Assembly (NCBI RefSeq): GCF_037975245.1
Contig: NC_092577.1
Coordinates: forward strand, 22,036,398-22,100,397
From: Apostichopus japonicus
Taxonomy: Eukaryota > Echinodermata > Holothuroidea > Aspidochirotida > Stichopodidae
Reading direction: 5' to 3'
DNA length: 64,000 nt
Every line of letters starts with the position of its first letter. Position 1 is the first letter of the stretch. The notes under the pieces are model-generated. The model did not search any database and had not been told where the DNA came from. It saw nothing but the letters and a program-made list of their open reading frames with translations. The translations under genes were made by a program, and so were the position numbers. Shown here piece after piece: positions 33,163-44,202 of this stretch.

Positions 33163-34497
33163 TCAGAATATGCTTAGGATAAAAGGGCAGAATGCTTATG
33201 GCAAACTGTCACTACTGATTTATTGAGGGGAAACCTTTCAGCTTAGTATGCCTCAAATACCAATTGAAGCCAACTATTTGTTTTATAGGAAACACTATAG
33301 TGAAGATCAAGGCATATACATTTAAAAATTATGTTCCACGGCTAGGACAGCCAATATCACAGCTTACTGTACTTATTCCAACCCCCATTTCAGTAGTATG
33401 ACATCCATACTAGCGGGCTATGAGATTTTAACTCCATGATTTGCCCACTTGTGTGATCTTGTTTGGAAAGATTTTATGTGCTGAAGTTAATATTGCTGCT
33501 TGCTTTTCAGAGCTAAGAATTTCAGTAAAGGACAGTGCCTTAAGTTTCATTAACAATGGTATATATGGAAACTACATTCAAGAACAGAATTATGATGAAA
33601 ACATTTTTATTGTGATACTGCATGTAAATGTTTTGTAATTGCCCTTTAAATAAAATAAGAAAATTATAAGTACTTCGTATTGAAACTTATTTCTTCACAG
33701 TCTAAAGTATACAATGGTAAAGGGATGAGGATTGTTAGCAGTGGCATATATCTAGACCTTGACTTCAGAGGGTGCAAGACTAATGATCAATGGTATTGAA
33801 AACAGGGGTGCCAAGTTTGTTACGTTGTGCTTAAGGAAGACCCCATACTGCTAGTCGCTCCTTGTCAGCCATCCTTTACCATGAACATGTTAACCAAAGT
33901 TAAAAATGATTGAGTAACATCAGCATTGTTTGTTTGTTTCAAATGCTTTCAAAATCCCCTCCCTTTCCAGCTATTGTACTCAACTCTGATTCTTTGCATA
34001 AGTTGTTTTCTTTTGAACAGTTATCTGAAAGGTCCATCAGAAGATAATGTGATGTATTTGTAAGAGCTTATTAATAACTAGCTTAACAGCAAATGACTTT
34101 CTATTGCAAAGGAAATATAAACAAACAAAAAACAAAAGGTGATAAAGGTCATTCAAAAAGTTACTGGTGTATCTTCAAAAAATTTCAATGTGCTTACTCT
34201 TTCAAAATAATGAATAAAACTCAAATTACCTATATTAAGGCCTTTGTGCTTAAGCTCCTTTTCTGAGTTGAGGCATTATTTCATGAATTTTAATAATATC
34301 TGTTTTTGTCAATAAAACCAAAACATGATATACAAAGACATCTCCATGGCCCTTAACTTTTATTACAGTATTTTTTTTGTAGTTTTTATACTTATACTGG
34401 AGTAGTTCGACTACAAAATAATTGACCTAAGTTTCTATAAAATGATTTGAATAGTACTGTAGCAGTCACATGTTACAAGCACATTGCTGTAGGTCTC

Positions 34498-35012
34498 CTA
34501 ATCTTTTGGAGCATCACTAGATCTTTTCAGTTCCCTTCTCAAACCCTTCTTTTTGGACATTTGCTGCCTCCTTTTATATTTCTGCACAAAGTCACGAGTG
34601 AATGAAAAAGCTGTAACTCTAAAATATAAAATACTATGCAAAATGCATTTTGAGAGTTCATCTTCTATGTTGAGGTCGCAGTCAATGCATAAAGTATTGA
34701 AGTTGCTTAAAACAGTTTCATGTGTAATAGTTTTATTCAGAATGGATTCGGTATCAATTCGATGCATTCCTGTTGGAGTACAAAGCCTGAAATTTTTTTC
34801 ACCAACAACCAGTATCCCATAGACACATGCTTTAACCGACCATAAACCACCACGATTCAGTGCTGTCACCAGAGATCCTTCATCAACTTTTTTTCGTTTA
34901 GTTTACGAGCTTCTTGAAACCCGCTCTGAATATTTTGATCTGATTCTATTAAATCTAAGACTAGGTTCATATCATGCCCAAATAGAAAGAGAACATCGTT
35001 CGATGAAGCCAT
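34498..35012 (-). pseudogene. Convergent ORF in the P-superfamily element, transposon tail domain
   Basis: The ATG at 35010-35012 starts MASSNDVLFLFGHDMNLVLD, which continues through QSGFQEARKLNEKK. A frameshift in an A7 run (about 34890) leads into DEGSLVTALNRGGLWSV and later YFRVTAFSFTRDFVQKYKRR and KKGLRRELKR, ending at 34498. The NRGGL motif and the Phe/Lys-rich end resemble C-terminal segments seen in invertebrate transposon proteins of the THAP/P kind, by my recollection. It runs towards the THAP gene on the opposite strand. An inversion inside the element or a second gene are both possible. Confidence 0.5.
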
Positions 35013-35953
35013 CTCTTCGTCTTCCGTAGATAGTGCTAGTGTATTTAATCAGTAAAAGTTCGGCAGCTGAACCAGCTAACATCGATTGTGTGCACGGTCA
35101 AGGTCACGTGACACACTTTTTGCACAGTTCAACATAGCTGACAGGCGCCCGTACGCGCTGCATTGTTGCTCGCGGTGCTGCCTAACCAGGGGTAGTATAA
35201 TAACTATGGACGCACTGAGAAGAGGCTATTTTTTTTTCACGCGTCCACAGCGTCATCAGTGCGTCCTGGACGAACAGACGCACAAAAACGCGACCCCTGG
35301 CTCCATGCAAGCACCATACATGGACAATGCCTTGGTGGAATGAGTTCAAACTTGGTGTGTAGGTTCCCCAATCCCCATAATAAGTACAAGATCCCTAAAG
35401 GTCATTTGAGAGGGGTCAAAAACTGAAAGCCTTGTAACCACCATAACTTATCAGTGTGGAAATGAACCTACTGATTCTGCTACATGTTACAAGTCATTTG
35501 ATTGTAATAGGGGTAAAATGTTGGAAACTTTGAAACCAGCAAGCCCAAGTTGTGGCAACCTGACAGAACTTTAATATTGACACCTATTTTGCTTTTACAT
35601 GGCAATGAATCACAACCTTGTTGTTTTTCTATATTCTATAATTTCTATATTCTAAAAAGAATTGTCAGTGAGCTGAGTGAAATTGAACATGATTTGTGCA
35701 AATATAAGAGATCAAAAGTTATTTGCAGTCAATGGGGGGTTAAACAATAGGAATCTCATAGTCACATTTCTCAGCAGTGTTTACTTGAAATTTGGAATTG
35801 GGCAATAAAACAGGCTTAAAGTAACCCGCTGAAATTTTGGGTTTTCATCCTCACCAACACCCCCCCCCCCCACACACACACTTTTCAGTTTGTGTTCATA
35901 CTTGGTCCTGCATTCAATCAATTGTGAAATAATGATACATTATCTCTCATCAG

Positions 35954-36216
35954 GATAGCCACACAGCAATTATCACATCTGGGAATCTTTGAGGGCAAGA
36001 CTGGCAAGCTATACTTCACCCATGATATTTGTTGTTTTACAAAAGGGCCTTTATGGACTTGCTGGTGAAATAATTGCATGGAGTATTCGTCATGGCGGTC
36101 CTGGTTTCCCTATGCTACACCCCTGGCTCTATTCTATGATGTGTGACAATAAACCAAGTGAGGAATTCTCCACTGAAGATGTTACTGATCCAGTTGTGAT
36201 GGGTCACTTGCAGAAG
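35954..36216 (+). pseudogene. HECT domain exon 2, with frameshift
   Basis: Acceptor ctctcatcag and donor gtaata. The frame continuing from the previous exon reads TIATQQLSHLGIFEGKTG, then LYFTHDICCFTKG. A one-base excess at AAAAGGGCC (about 36045) shifts it before LYGLAGEIIAWSIRHGGPGF. It ends DPVVMGHLQK. This is the middle of the HECT N-lobe. The shift is in a homopolymer-like context, so it may be a true mutation or an assembly error. Confidence 0.7.
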
Positions 36217-36310
36217 GTAATAGCTGAATGGGCTCTTCGTTGTAATGGGTTAGAATCAGTGTAAGAATCATCTTGTAATCATATAGGGTATTTGTGTTTA
36301 TCTAATTTTT

Positions 36311-36345
36311 AGCTCATACCAGCATGCTGGTGTGAGCTTTTGTAA
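36311..36345. repeat. AGCTCATACCAGCATGCTGGT palindrome-type short repeat
   Basis: A near-perfect palindrome centred on GCATGC, with a partial second copy at about 36570. A nearly complete copy also lies at 38101-38130. It seems to be the end of a small interspersed repeat. Confidence 0.6.
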
Positions 36346-36927
36346 TGGGTGTGGGGTCTGAAAGTGGGGAGGGGAAATTCCCTCCTATGTTCAGCAGAAC
36401 ACATTTGGGGATCTTTGTGAAAGTTGTAAGCAATGATCGTTGCATGGAAAACAAATTGCACTGGAAATACCGAAAAGAGCCCCTCAAATAGTCCAAAATT
36501 GATATCTCCCCCATAAGAATTGCCGTGTGGTACTAGGCTAATTCTATGGTACAACCGATGTGGTTTTTGCTGGTGTGAGCTATTGTTACAGTGCGGCGTC
36601 TATCACTCTATCCGTGAACAATTGCTCATCAAATTGATCGTCTGCATTCATCCCAATCACCTGTACGGTTACAGATTCTTTGTAATCAGTGTCATAGGCC
36701 GGATGGTCTAACATGCTTTGATTGTCTCACCTATGTATGTGGATATGTTCAATAATAATGTAGAAATTATCTTGGGACCTCTACATTTTTAGTTTTTCAC
36801 TTTAAAGAGATCGCCCTATATTTAATCATCACTACACACCTTCAGTCCAATACTAGTTTTTTGCTGAATTGTATAAACTTAAATACCAACAAGGTTAACT
36901 GAAGAGTCATGTTTATTGGCATTGCAG

Positions 36928-37082
36928 ATAGAAAACTCTCCATCAGAAGCCTTGCTGGAAGACACCATAACTATGGTTGGTGACTGGGCTGCCAACAACG
37001 GATGCCCTGCTATATACAGCATGTGAATGGCAAACAAGGAGGATATTCTAAAGACCCTTTTCAAACAACACATCTATTACAG
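36928..37082 (+). pseudogene. HECT domain exon 3 with in-frame TGA
   Basis: Acceptor attgcag and donor gtatat, phase 0/2. It encodes IENSPSEALLEDTITMVGDW then AANNGCPAIYSM, an in-frame TGA, and MANKEDILKTLFKQHIYYR. Both sides of the stop match the HECT N-lobe segment (W..nnG.paIys, then a helix before the R-end). The stop suggests decay of the gene. Confidence 0.65.
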
Positions 37083-37272
37083 GTATATTTGCTAGTATTT
37101 AGCTCATACCAGGCTTACGTGACCAACCACTCCGTTTTATTTATCTATCCTCCTATCAGTGTACAGTCTGTTAACTCTTTCTGAAAAAATCATATATTGA
37201 CGGATAATTAGAAAAACACTAATTGCCCACAATAGGCACATTAGGTTGTGAAATGGTACATTGCCACTCCAT

Positions 37273-37517
37273 TCTACCGGTAGCGTATTTTTTTTTCCAG
37301 GACGGACGTGGGTTTCAGGAATGTACAAATTTGAAAGTGGGTTAGGGATTTAAGTTTTATGAAAATGAAGGACTGTCGTTCATAATCTGGAGTCAAAACT
37401 AGGAAAAAAGATTCACAACATGTTTTTTGAAAAAGCGTCACATGTTTGGAATCCAGGGATTTGATTGGCCGATGCCCACGTTCGTCCTGGGGAAAAAAAA
37501 ATACGTCTACCGGTAGA
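37273..37517. mobile_element. MITE-like element with ~40-bp inverted ends
   Basis: The 245-bp unit begins TCTACCGGTAGCGTATTTTT and ends in its inverted version, with similarity over about 40 bp including CCAGGACG(G/A)ACGTGGG. CCAT occurs on both sides (37268-37272 region and 37518-37521), a possible 4-bp target duplication. No coding capacity. Confidence 0.65.
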
Positions 37518-38002
37518 CCATTTATAGGTAATACTGATGCATGACAGATGAAGAGATTACAACTTTGTGTGATAAGGGTTTCATTTGCCAACTAAGCCAT
37601 ATATGATCTTCTGGTAGTGCAAATGTGTAATTGCACTTGTAATGGGGAGGTCTAAGGGTGCTATTATAAATAAATGGTGCTATGTATTACAACTTTAACT
37701 GTATTTATGTACAACATTTTTCAATGTTTTAAAAGGAACATAGTAGTCGCTCCAAAGCAACGTCCAATACACTGAGTAAGAAATCATGTATGAAGTGTTA
37801 TATATTTATGACAACGTATGGATATTCTGTGTCTTGCTTATATTGATTGGTTGAAAATGACATACTTTTGACAGTTAGTACTCCTTTGTAATGTGTATTG
37901 GGGCAACTTTATTTTCTACATATTGATAAACTGTTGTTTGTCGATTTTTTTTTTTTTTGCACCCCCAAAATCGTCATTGTGGATTTTTTTCTCTCATGTT
38001 AG

Positions 38003-38128
38003 ATGCAAGTCTGAAATAGATGACCTTAAGCGAGGTCTCGACAGTGTTGGGAAGTTATGGAGTATGATCCATGAAGACCCTGCACCATTCACTGTAACAA
38101 TAGCTCACACCAGCATGCTGGTATGAGC
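38003..38128 (+). pseudogene. HECT domain exon 4, ending in a palindromic repeat
   Basis: After acceptor tcatgttag it encodes CKSEIDDLKRGLDSVGKLW then SMIHEDPAPFTVTI, the end of the HECT N-lobe. It then runs directly into the repeat TAGCTCACACCAGCATGCTG (38101-38130), which supplies a stop. No C-lobe exon with the catalytic Cys was found downstream, so the ligase would be inactive. Confidence 0.6.
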
Positions 38129-38130
38129 TA
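38101..38130. repeat. 30-bp near-perfect palindrome
   Basis: TAGCTCACACCAGCATGCTG followed by GTATGAGCTA is self-complementary except for one position. The same repeat is at 36311. It replaces the natural end of the HECT exon. Confidence 0.75.
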
Positions 38131-38274
38131 AAAATGCTCCATTAACTTTAAAGTTAAAAGAGCATATGAAAGTGAGCTACACTAAGGAAGCAAGTTGAGG
38201 AATTCAGTGATTGTACAGATGAATAGGACTTAGGCAGCAAGAGGCAGTTGCCAATCTTAAGAAAAGATACTCAC

Positions 38275-38371
38275 CAATTGTCTTTTCAACTGACTCCTTC
38301 ATGGTCTTTGTTTTAAACAACATAGGTAGATCACCAACATCTGTTCCTCTTTCCGGGGTCTTGCTGGGGTA
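38275..38371 (-). CDS. Unrecognised minus-strand exon
   Basis: Good splice signals on the minus strand (acceptor cttttcag, donor gtgagt) bound a 97-bp exon. One frame encodes YPSKTPERGTDVGDLPMLF followed by KTKTMKESVEKTIG. No family is recognised. It lies downstream of another candidate exon at 38987-39243 on the same strand, but the phases do not join directly, so another exon may lie between. Confidence 0.45.
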
Positions 38372-38986
38372 CTGAAAAGTCAGAATGAATATCAAGCATT
38401 GTTATCAGGGAAGGACACTCAATCATGAAGAAGTAACCCCAGGCATCCCACATTACACAACGTAAGCCATCCAATATTACCATACCACACCACCACAATA
38501 TACAGTATTGTATTCTTGATACATCAATAACTTGTCCTCACTGTAATGCATAGACGCGTCATTAAATTTTATGTTAAACCACAGAACATCAATTTACCAT
38601 GTGCGTAATTATCACATATGCCATATCTCCATCATCAACTGCACAAAAGTCTGAATGCAACCTACAATAACATTGGCCATGGAGTTATCACAATTTTGGA
38701 GTAATATTTGGACTGGGTAGGAATTTCCTTTTATCTCTGGTACTATGAACAGTTTTCATTTTTCATCAAAAGCAACTCTCAGGACTCGAGTATACCCACA
38801 AAATACAACATTGCTGCCACCCAGCCAGACACCTGTTTGTTTTGTTAATGAATGGCATACATTCTTGGCACAACAGGTTCCTGTTGTTTTCAGCAGAAAA
38901 GAATGAAATTTAAAATTTAAGATCAAACCTAGCTCTTATGCTGAAGATAAGAAAGACATTGCAATGCACTACCACAGAGGACTTGC

Positions 38987-39243
38987 CTGTGATGTATGAC
39001 AGGTGATACCCCAATTTCAGGTATGTCATTCCCTGAAATGTCCCACTCAAAAGCTGATGACTGATTGGCAGTGACTTCCATTTCCTGGTAGACTTGTGCC
39101 TCCATTTCAACCAATGGTGCAGACCCCACCATCTGATTAAACTTGGCTGCAAACTTTGTACATCTTTGATGAATGGTCGTAACTCGTGTCTCCAGCATTC
39201 CACACCAAAAAATTTGCATCAAAGGCAGTTGCCGTATCACCAC
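38987..39243 (-). CDS. Unrecognised minus-strand exon with possible GC donor
   Basis: Acceptor ttcttcaaag, 85 open codons, and an AG|GCAAGT donor typical of GC-AG introns. It encodes IRQLPLMQIFWCGMLETRV, CTKFAAKFNQMVGSAPLVEM and SAFEWDISGNDIPEIG among others. The composition looks protein-coding. Family unknown. Confidence 0.45.
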
Positions 39244-40486
39244 CTTTGAAGAAAACCTACAGAGAAACATGGGTGACATGTATGAATTTTAGAAATAATC
39301 TCTACCTTTGTGACAATGTGCACCATACATGGGTAAAAGAAATGCTGACATGTGAGAAAAGTTTGTACAGACGAAATTGATGGGGTTCAAGTTTGTATCA
39401 ATTCATATAACAAGTTTACCTTGATGTACTGTACTTCAAACGGATGAAGGGACTGCTACTTCAAATTTGAATCGGTATTTCTCTTCCAATATCAGCAATT
39501 TAAATAAATGTGTGCATAGTAGCTTTGTGTCCTTCCAAATTCCCCCAAAACTAGTGTTTGAACCAGGTCGAAATTTCAGAAGTGCAGATACCCGACTGGA
39601 CTGAGCGGTCGGGTTTTTCGCCTCCCAATTCGTTTATCTGCTTGTGATATCTAAAAGTGTAAGTAACCATGTGTATAGCGGTGTTGTATTGACCAACCAT
39701 ACAAGTACAGTACATGCACATCCAAATCCACACCGATCCATTTCAAAAATACAAATCAAGTTTTAAAATGATTGACAAAACTATGCGATCTTCAAGCAAA
39801 GGTAGCAACGTTTGTAAAACGCACACAAATCGACCGAACATCACCAATGAACTATACTCACTATTCCCCATGAAAACAATGTTATCAGTAATTATACCTG
39901 CAGCTACTACTAGAATTGCGTATATTTCAGGATAAAACTTTACAGATTGAGCGTGATTTTCATGGTTTTATAGTACCCAAATACCACAAGTAGTACTGTA
40001 CTTCAAGTGGAATAGCCAGGGGCCAACGGCACTCGAAACGTTATGTGTTGAGTAACAAATTACTGTAAACTACCACTGTACCAGAGCCTGTACTCTAGGC
40101 TAGGCCTCCCACTAACTTCAGTTAGTACCAGGCCTTAGCAGTAGTATAGTAATTGGCATAAGCCTTAGGCCCTGTAGGCCCTATAACTAACGTAGTTTTC
40201 ACGAAAACAGCATCAATCACGAGGGCCTCTTCCATCAATTAATTCTAAGCTAGACCTTCTTTTAAATTTCCACACCTTTACACTTTCCGATTAGCCTACA
40301 GCTTTATTGATAAATAACCCTAGCATCTACCTTTTTCACGTCCTTGGCCTCTTTAAATTGACCAGCGATATATAGCCAGTAGAGTACAGATCTGTGACCA
40401 TTGCCCCGTAGAAGTGAAAAACGAATAGCTCTGAGCTAGTAAAGAAAGGACCGTGACCATTACATATAATCATTAGTTTAGTTTAG
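39244..40486. other. No gene recognised
   Basis: Possible upstream exons or introns of the minus-strand gene are not resolved here. The stretch 40080-40200 is rich in AGGCC words. No repeat family was identified. Confidence 0.3.
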
Positions 40487-40645
40487 TAGAAAAAAAAAGG
40501 ATCAGGAGGGACACTTAAGTTCCATCAAGGACCCTATAGAGAGAGGGGGAAGAAACTGAAGACACAAATACTCAGACCCGATTACGATGCTTAAAGTGCT
40601 TGTCCAAAGCATTCCTAAACCCATTCACACTACTTGCAAGTACAA

Positions 40646-42652
40646 CTATTTCAGGCAAACCATTTCACTCATCACAACCCTTTTAGAAAAAAAGTTATGC
40701 CGGATATTAGTCCTACTATGCGACTTTTGGAGTTTAAGACAATGACCTCTGGTACAACTACTGTTACCAAACATGAAAAAGTCGGTAAAGGAAAAATTTT
40801 CGAAACCATACATAATCTTGAAAACCTGGATCAAGTCCCCACGTAACCTCCTAAGCTCCAGTGCGGTGAGATTCAACAGTTGTAACCGCCTATAATAAGG
40901 AACCCTCTTTAAGGAGCTAATCATCCTAGTAGCCCTCCTCTCGACCTTTTCAAGTACTTCCTTATCCTTAGCAAAATAAGGGTTCCAAGCCTGCACAGCA
41001 TACTCCAGATGAGGCCTAACCAACTGCTTATAAAGCCTAACTACGATGTCCTCTTTCAGAAAACTGAAGTTCCACTTGATCATACCTAACACCCTATTGC
41101 CTCTTTTAGCAGCTTCAAGACGATGTTTACAAGGTTGCAGAGATGAGTCAATACCTAGGTCTCTTTCAACAGAGACCTCCTGTAACTCCACACCATTAAG
41201 ATTGGTAGTAGTAACCAAAAGTGCATTACCTTGCATTTATCAATATTCAAAAGCATTTGCCGCCACTGAGACCATGAAAAAATCTTTTCCAAATCCGCTT
41301 GATATTTATCTTAATCGCTTTTGGAAGAGACCTCAGAATACAGTTGTGTCATCAGCAAACTTCTTAGATGTACACAAAATATCTCTGTCGATGTCATTTA
41401 TATAGGCAACAAACAACAAGGGACCTAATACAGACCATTGTGGAACCCCACTAGTAACGTTCTGCCAAGAAGCACAGCCTTTAATTACCACCCTCTGTTC
41501 CCTATTACCAAACCAATTCCCGATCCAAGACAGTAAATTCCCATTGACACCCATGCTCTTCAGCCTAAGTAAAAGACGCTGGCGGGGAACTTTATCAAAG
41601 GCCTTCTGGAAATCCAGGAACACAACATCTTCAGACTTCTGCCTATTTAGTGAGCTTGTTACATCTTCCATAAACTGAAGGATATTAGTAAGACAAGACC
41701 TTTTTTGACAAAAGCCATGTTGAGACTCTCTGATCAAAGACTGACTGCTGAAGTGACAGACCATAGACTTTTGAACGATAGACTCCATGACCTTACAAAC
41801 TACACTAGTGAGACTAACGGGCCTGTATTTACAGGGCTTGAACTTATCACCCTTCTCAAAAATTGGGGTAACATTAGCACATCTCCAGTCCCTAGGAACA
41901 TAACCTTCATCCATCAATTTACTAAAAACCAACGAGAGTGGAACGCAGAAATGGTGTGACAACCTCATCCGAAAATAAGACCGTAACCAGGTTAGGCCTA
42001 TCACTGCCCCCCGGAAAATCTGGAATACTACTCATATCTTCCCTTGTGAAAACCGTCACAAAATAGTTCTTCAAAAGATCTACTATCCTTAATTTTTAGG
42101 GCAATGCTTTTTTCGAAATTCAATTTTGCATCAGAGACTAAGCATTCTTCCTTTAGCTGATGAACTTTGTTACTCATCCAGTGAGGCATACTGCTGTTAC
42201 GACGACGATTCTTTCCACGGAACATGATTTTCCATAATGACCTTTAATTTATCAGTAAAACAAATCCAAGACTGGGAAGCACTCATATCTCTAAACACAT
42301 TAATCCAATCTGTACCCTTTAGTAAAGTTTCAATTGCCTCTGTATCTGATCTCGAAAAATCAGGGACTCTTTCCTTGCTAACAGAATTTACGACTTTGCA
42401 AACAACATCAAAAGCTAGTATATCATGATCACTAGTTCCTAGACCCGTGAAATCAACAACATTGCTTGGATTAGAACTCTTGCACAACATGTAGAAAATT
42501 ACTACCCTTCCTACTACTAGAACCATCTATCCAATTAATTTCAGGAAAATTCAAGTCGCCCATTATAACATGACCTTTAGCAGCCTTTCAAATTGAATCA
42601 AACAGCACATCCTTATCATCGCTGCTGTTAGGAGAGCGGTAAACAACACCCA
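40646..42652 (-). pseudogene. CR1-like ORF2: end of endonuclease, RT, C-terminal domain
   Basis: After the insertion site the endonuclease continues (VYRSPNSS, an in-frame TGA, VIMGDLNFPEINW, then GTSDHDILAF). The RT follows: ANVTPIFEKGDKFKPCKYRP, VVFLDFQKAFDKVPRQRLLL, NVTSGVPQWSVLGPLLFVAY and KFADDTTVF (active site FADD). In another frame the C-terminal segment reads LGMIKWNFSFLKEDIVVRLY and LVRPHLEYAVQAWNPY, ending near 40646. This is a typical CR1/L2-group ORF2 with several frameshifts. RT and endonuclease would copy the element at the target site. Confidence 0.88.
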
Positions 42653-42847
42653 CAGTTGGCTTTCGTGGAGTGCGGACGTGTTTTCGCTCTCGCTCATCAT
42701 CTGTTACAGCTGTTATTGTACTGTGCTGGTGGGTGTGATAGCTTGTGTTCGTGTGTTTTCCTCAGTTCGTATATCGTTTGTTGTTTCACTATCCTGTCTT
42801 TTGTTTGTTTTGTGTTACTCCCCTGTGGCCTAGCCACCTTCGGTATC

Positions 42848-44182
42848 ATGGCATCGCGCCGTGATTCTCGGATAGTTAAGTTGTCGTTCACCGGTGAACA
42901 AGCTGTTCCACCGGTGCAAGTTTTTAGTATTTTGAAGAGCAAGGGTGTTGTTGTGCCTGGAGAGGTTGATGCTTTGCAAGCTCTCCAGGGTCGTAATACG
43001 TACGATTTACGTTTTACCAGTGACGTGGCCCGTCAGAAAGGTGTCACGTTGCTGAGTAACGTCGAGGGGATGACAGTTACTCCATACGAGCGATCCGTAT
43101 GGGTAACTATCATCCACGTAGGACTAGACGCTGGTGTGCTGGGGAGGGGTTTTTCGTTTCGCTGCGTGCGGGTCGTCCTTCTGTACGTTTTTGAATGTTT
43201 CAGTGGGGGGGGGGTTGGGCGTTTTGTCTCTGCAGGTCGGCGGGCGCATGTTTTTTTGGCTCGCTAGACCTTAGTTTCGTTTGTCAGAATGGGATGGTTC
43301 GGTAGTGCCGTTTGGCCGTGACGTTTTGTATCCCGCATGGCGGGTCACGTAAAAAACCACGTAGGACTAGAGGTGCGGCAGGAACTTGTCGTAACGGTTT
43401 TGGGTCGGTTCGGGGCTGTCAAGGCTGCCAAAATGTGCTCCTATGCACAAGCCCCTGGGGTGTTGAACGGGCACCGACAGGTTCGGATCGACCTGAAACA
43501 GGACATTCCCTCCTTCCTGTTTATAGCAGGGCATAAAGCCCACGTGCGGTATCCCGGTCAGCCCCGTACCTGCTTCAGGTGTGGGGAGACCGGGCACGAA
43601 GCCAAGGGCTGCCCAAACAAGAAATGTGGGCGCTGCCTTCGTCTTGGGCATGATAGCACCGCTTGCCCAAACGAGGTTGTGTGCTCACTATGTGGGAAGG
43701 AGGGACATGTCTTTCGAGCTTGTCCCTCCTCTTATGTCTCTAGGACTAAGAGTGGGGGTAAGTCAAGTTCCGACGCACCTACTACTTCACGAGAGGAGGG
43801 GGAATCTGGTGGGATTTTACCCTCCCCTGCACCTGGTTCACCCTCCCCCGTCGTTGCAGACCCCAACCCCGTGCCCGCACCGAGAAAGTCTCCACCAGCT
43901 TCCCCCATCAACTCGTCCAGTTCCGTCCCCAGTCCGCCGCCGGTATCGCCAGATCCGGAGGCTTTGTCTGACGGAGAATCGGTGGTCATCGATTCTCCGG
44001 AGGTTCTGTCTGACAGCGACTCCGGTGAATCGGTGATCAGCGAGCCGAAACGTGCCACTGGGACGAGCTGGTACGACGAAATGGGGGAACCCTCTCTTAA
44101 AAGGTCGGCTTCAAGTGACGACTCGGACGACGATATGTCGTCAAGGGCGCGCTTGAAGCTTACGGAATCGTCGTCTTCGTAG
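42848..44182 (+). pseudogene. ORF1 of LINE copy B, interrupted by a nested insertion
   Basis: The ATG at 42848 starts MASRRDSRIVKLSFTGEQAV. The frame is cut at 43128 by a 228-bp LINE 3' fragment and resumes after 43357 (VGLEVRQELVVTVLGRFGAV). Three CCHC knuckles follow: CFRCGETGHEAKGC, CGRCLRLGHDSTAC and CSLCGKEGHVFRAC. A Pro-rich linker and an acidic Ser/Asp tail (SASSDDSDDDMSSRA) end at 44180-44182. ORF1 proteins of this type bind element RNA. Apart from the insertion it is undamaged. Confidence 0.9.
43129..43356 (+). mobile_element. 5'-truncated LINE 3' end nested in ORF1 of copy B
   Basis: A 228-bp fragment matching the LINE 3' UTR, from CGCTGGTGTGCTGGGG to GGGTCACGTAAAAAA, bounded by a perfect 15-bp duplication CCACGTAGGACTAGA (43114-43128 and 43357-43371). 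This is a classic truncated retrotransposition event into a related element. Confidence 0.95.
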
Positions 44183-44202
44183 TTTTGCCCCACTGCCCTC
44201 TC

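Larger units (their letters stand above)
31232..35207. mobile_element. P-superfamily DNA transposon with THAP-type transposase remnant
   Basis: A 3976-bp element with nearly perfect 38-bp terminal inverted repeats beginning CATAGTTATTATACTACCCC, and an 8-bp target duplication GGACGCAC (31224-31231 and 35208-35215). A 22-bp subterminal inverted repeat with one mismatch lies at 31308-31329 and 35089-35110. Inside, a plus-strand THAP/P-transposase remnant and a convergent minus-strand ORF are present. CA-starting ends, 8-bp duplications and THAP plus P-transposase C-terminal motifs all point to the P superfamily. It sits in an intron of the HECT-like gene. Confidence 0.9.
20888..38128 (+). pseudogene. 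HECT-type E3 ubiquitin-ligase-like gene, 3' half, multi-exon
   Basis: Plus-strand exons with consistent phases: Ser/Pro linker exons 20888-20968 and 21153-21230 (a third degenerate copy at about 24074), an acidic UIM-like exon 24404-24505, and HECT exons 30319-30543, 35954-36216, 36928-37082 and 38003 onward. The HECT N-lobe motif GGPRREFF and the motif IRHGGPGFPML match invertebrate and fish G2E3-like ligases. Introns hold a Tx1-like LINE and a P-superfamily transposon. A frameshift (about 36045), an in-frame TGA in the 36928 exon and the lack of any C-lobe with the catalytic Cys suggest a pseudogene. SAM and finger exons are not found upstream; equivalent ones occur in the paralogue at 53.6 kb. 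Confidence 0.7.
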
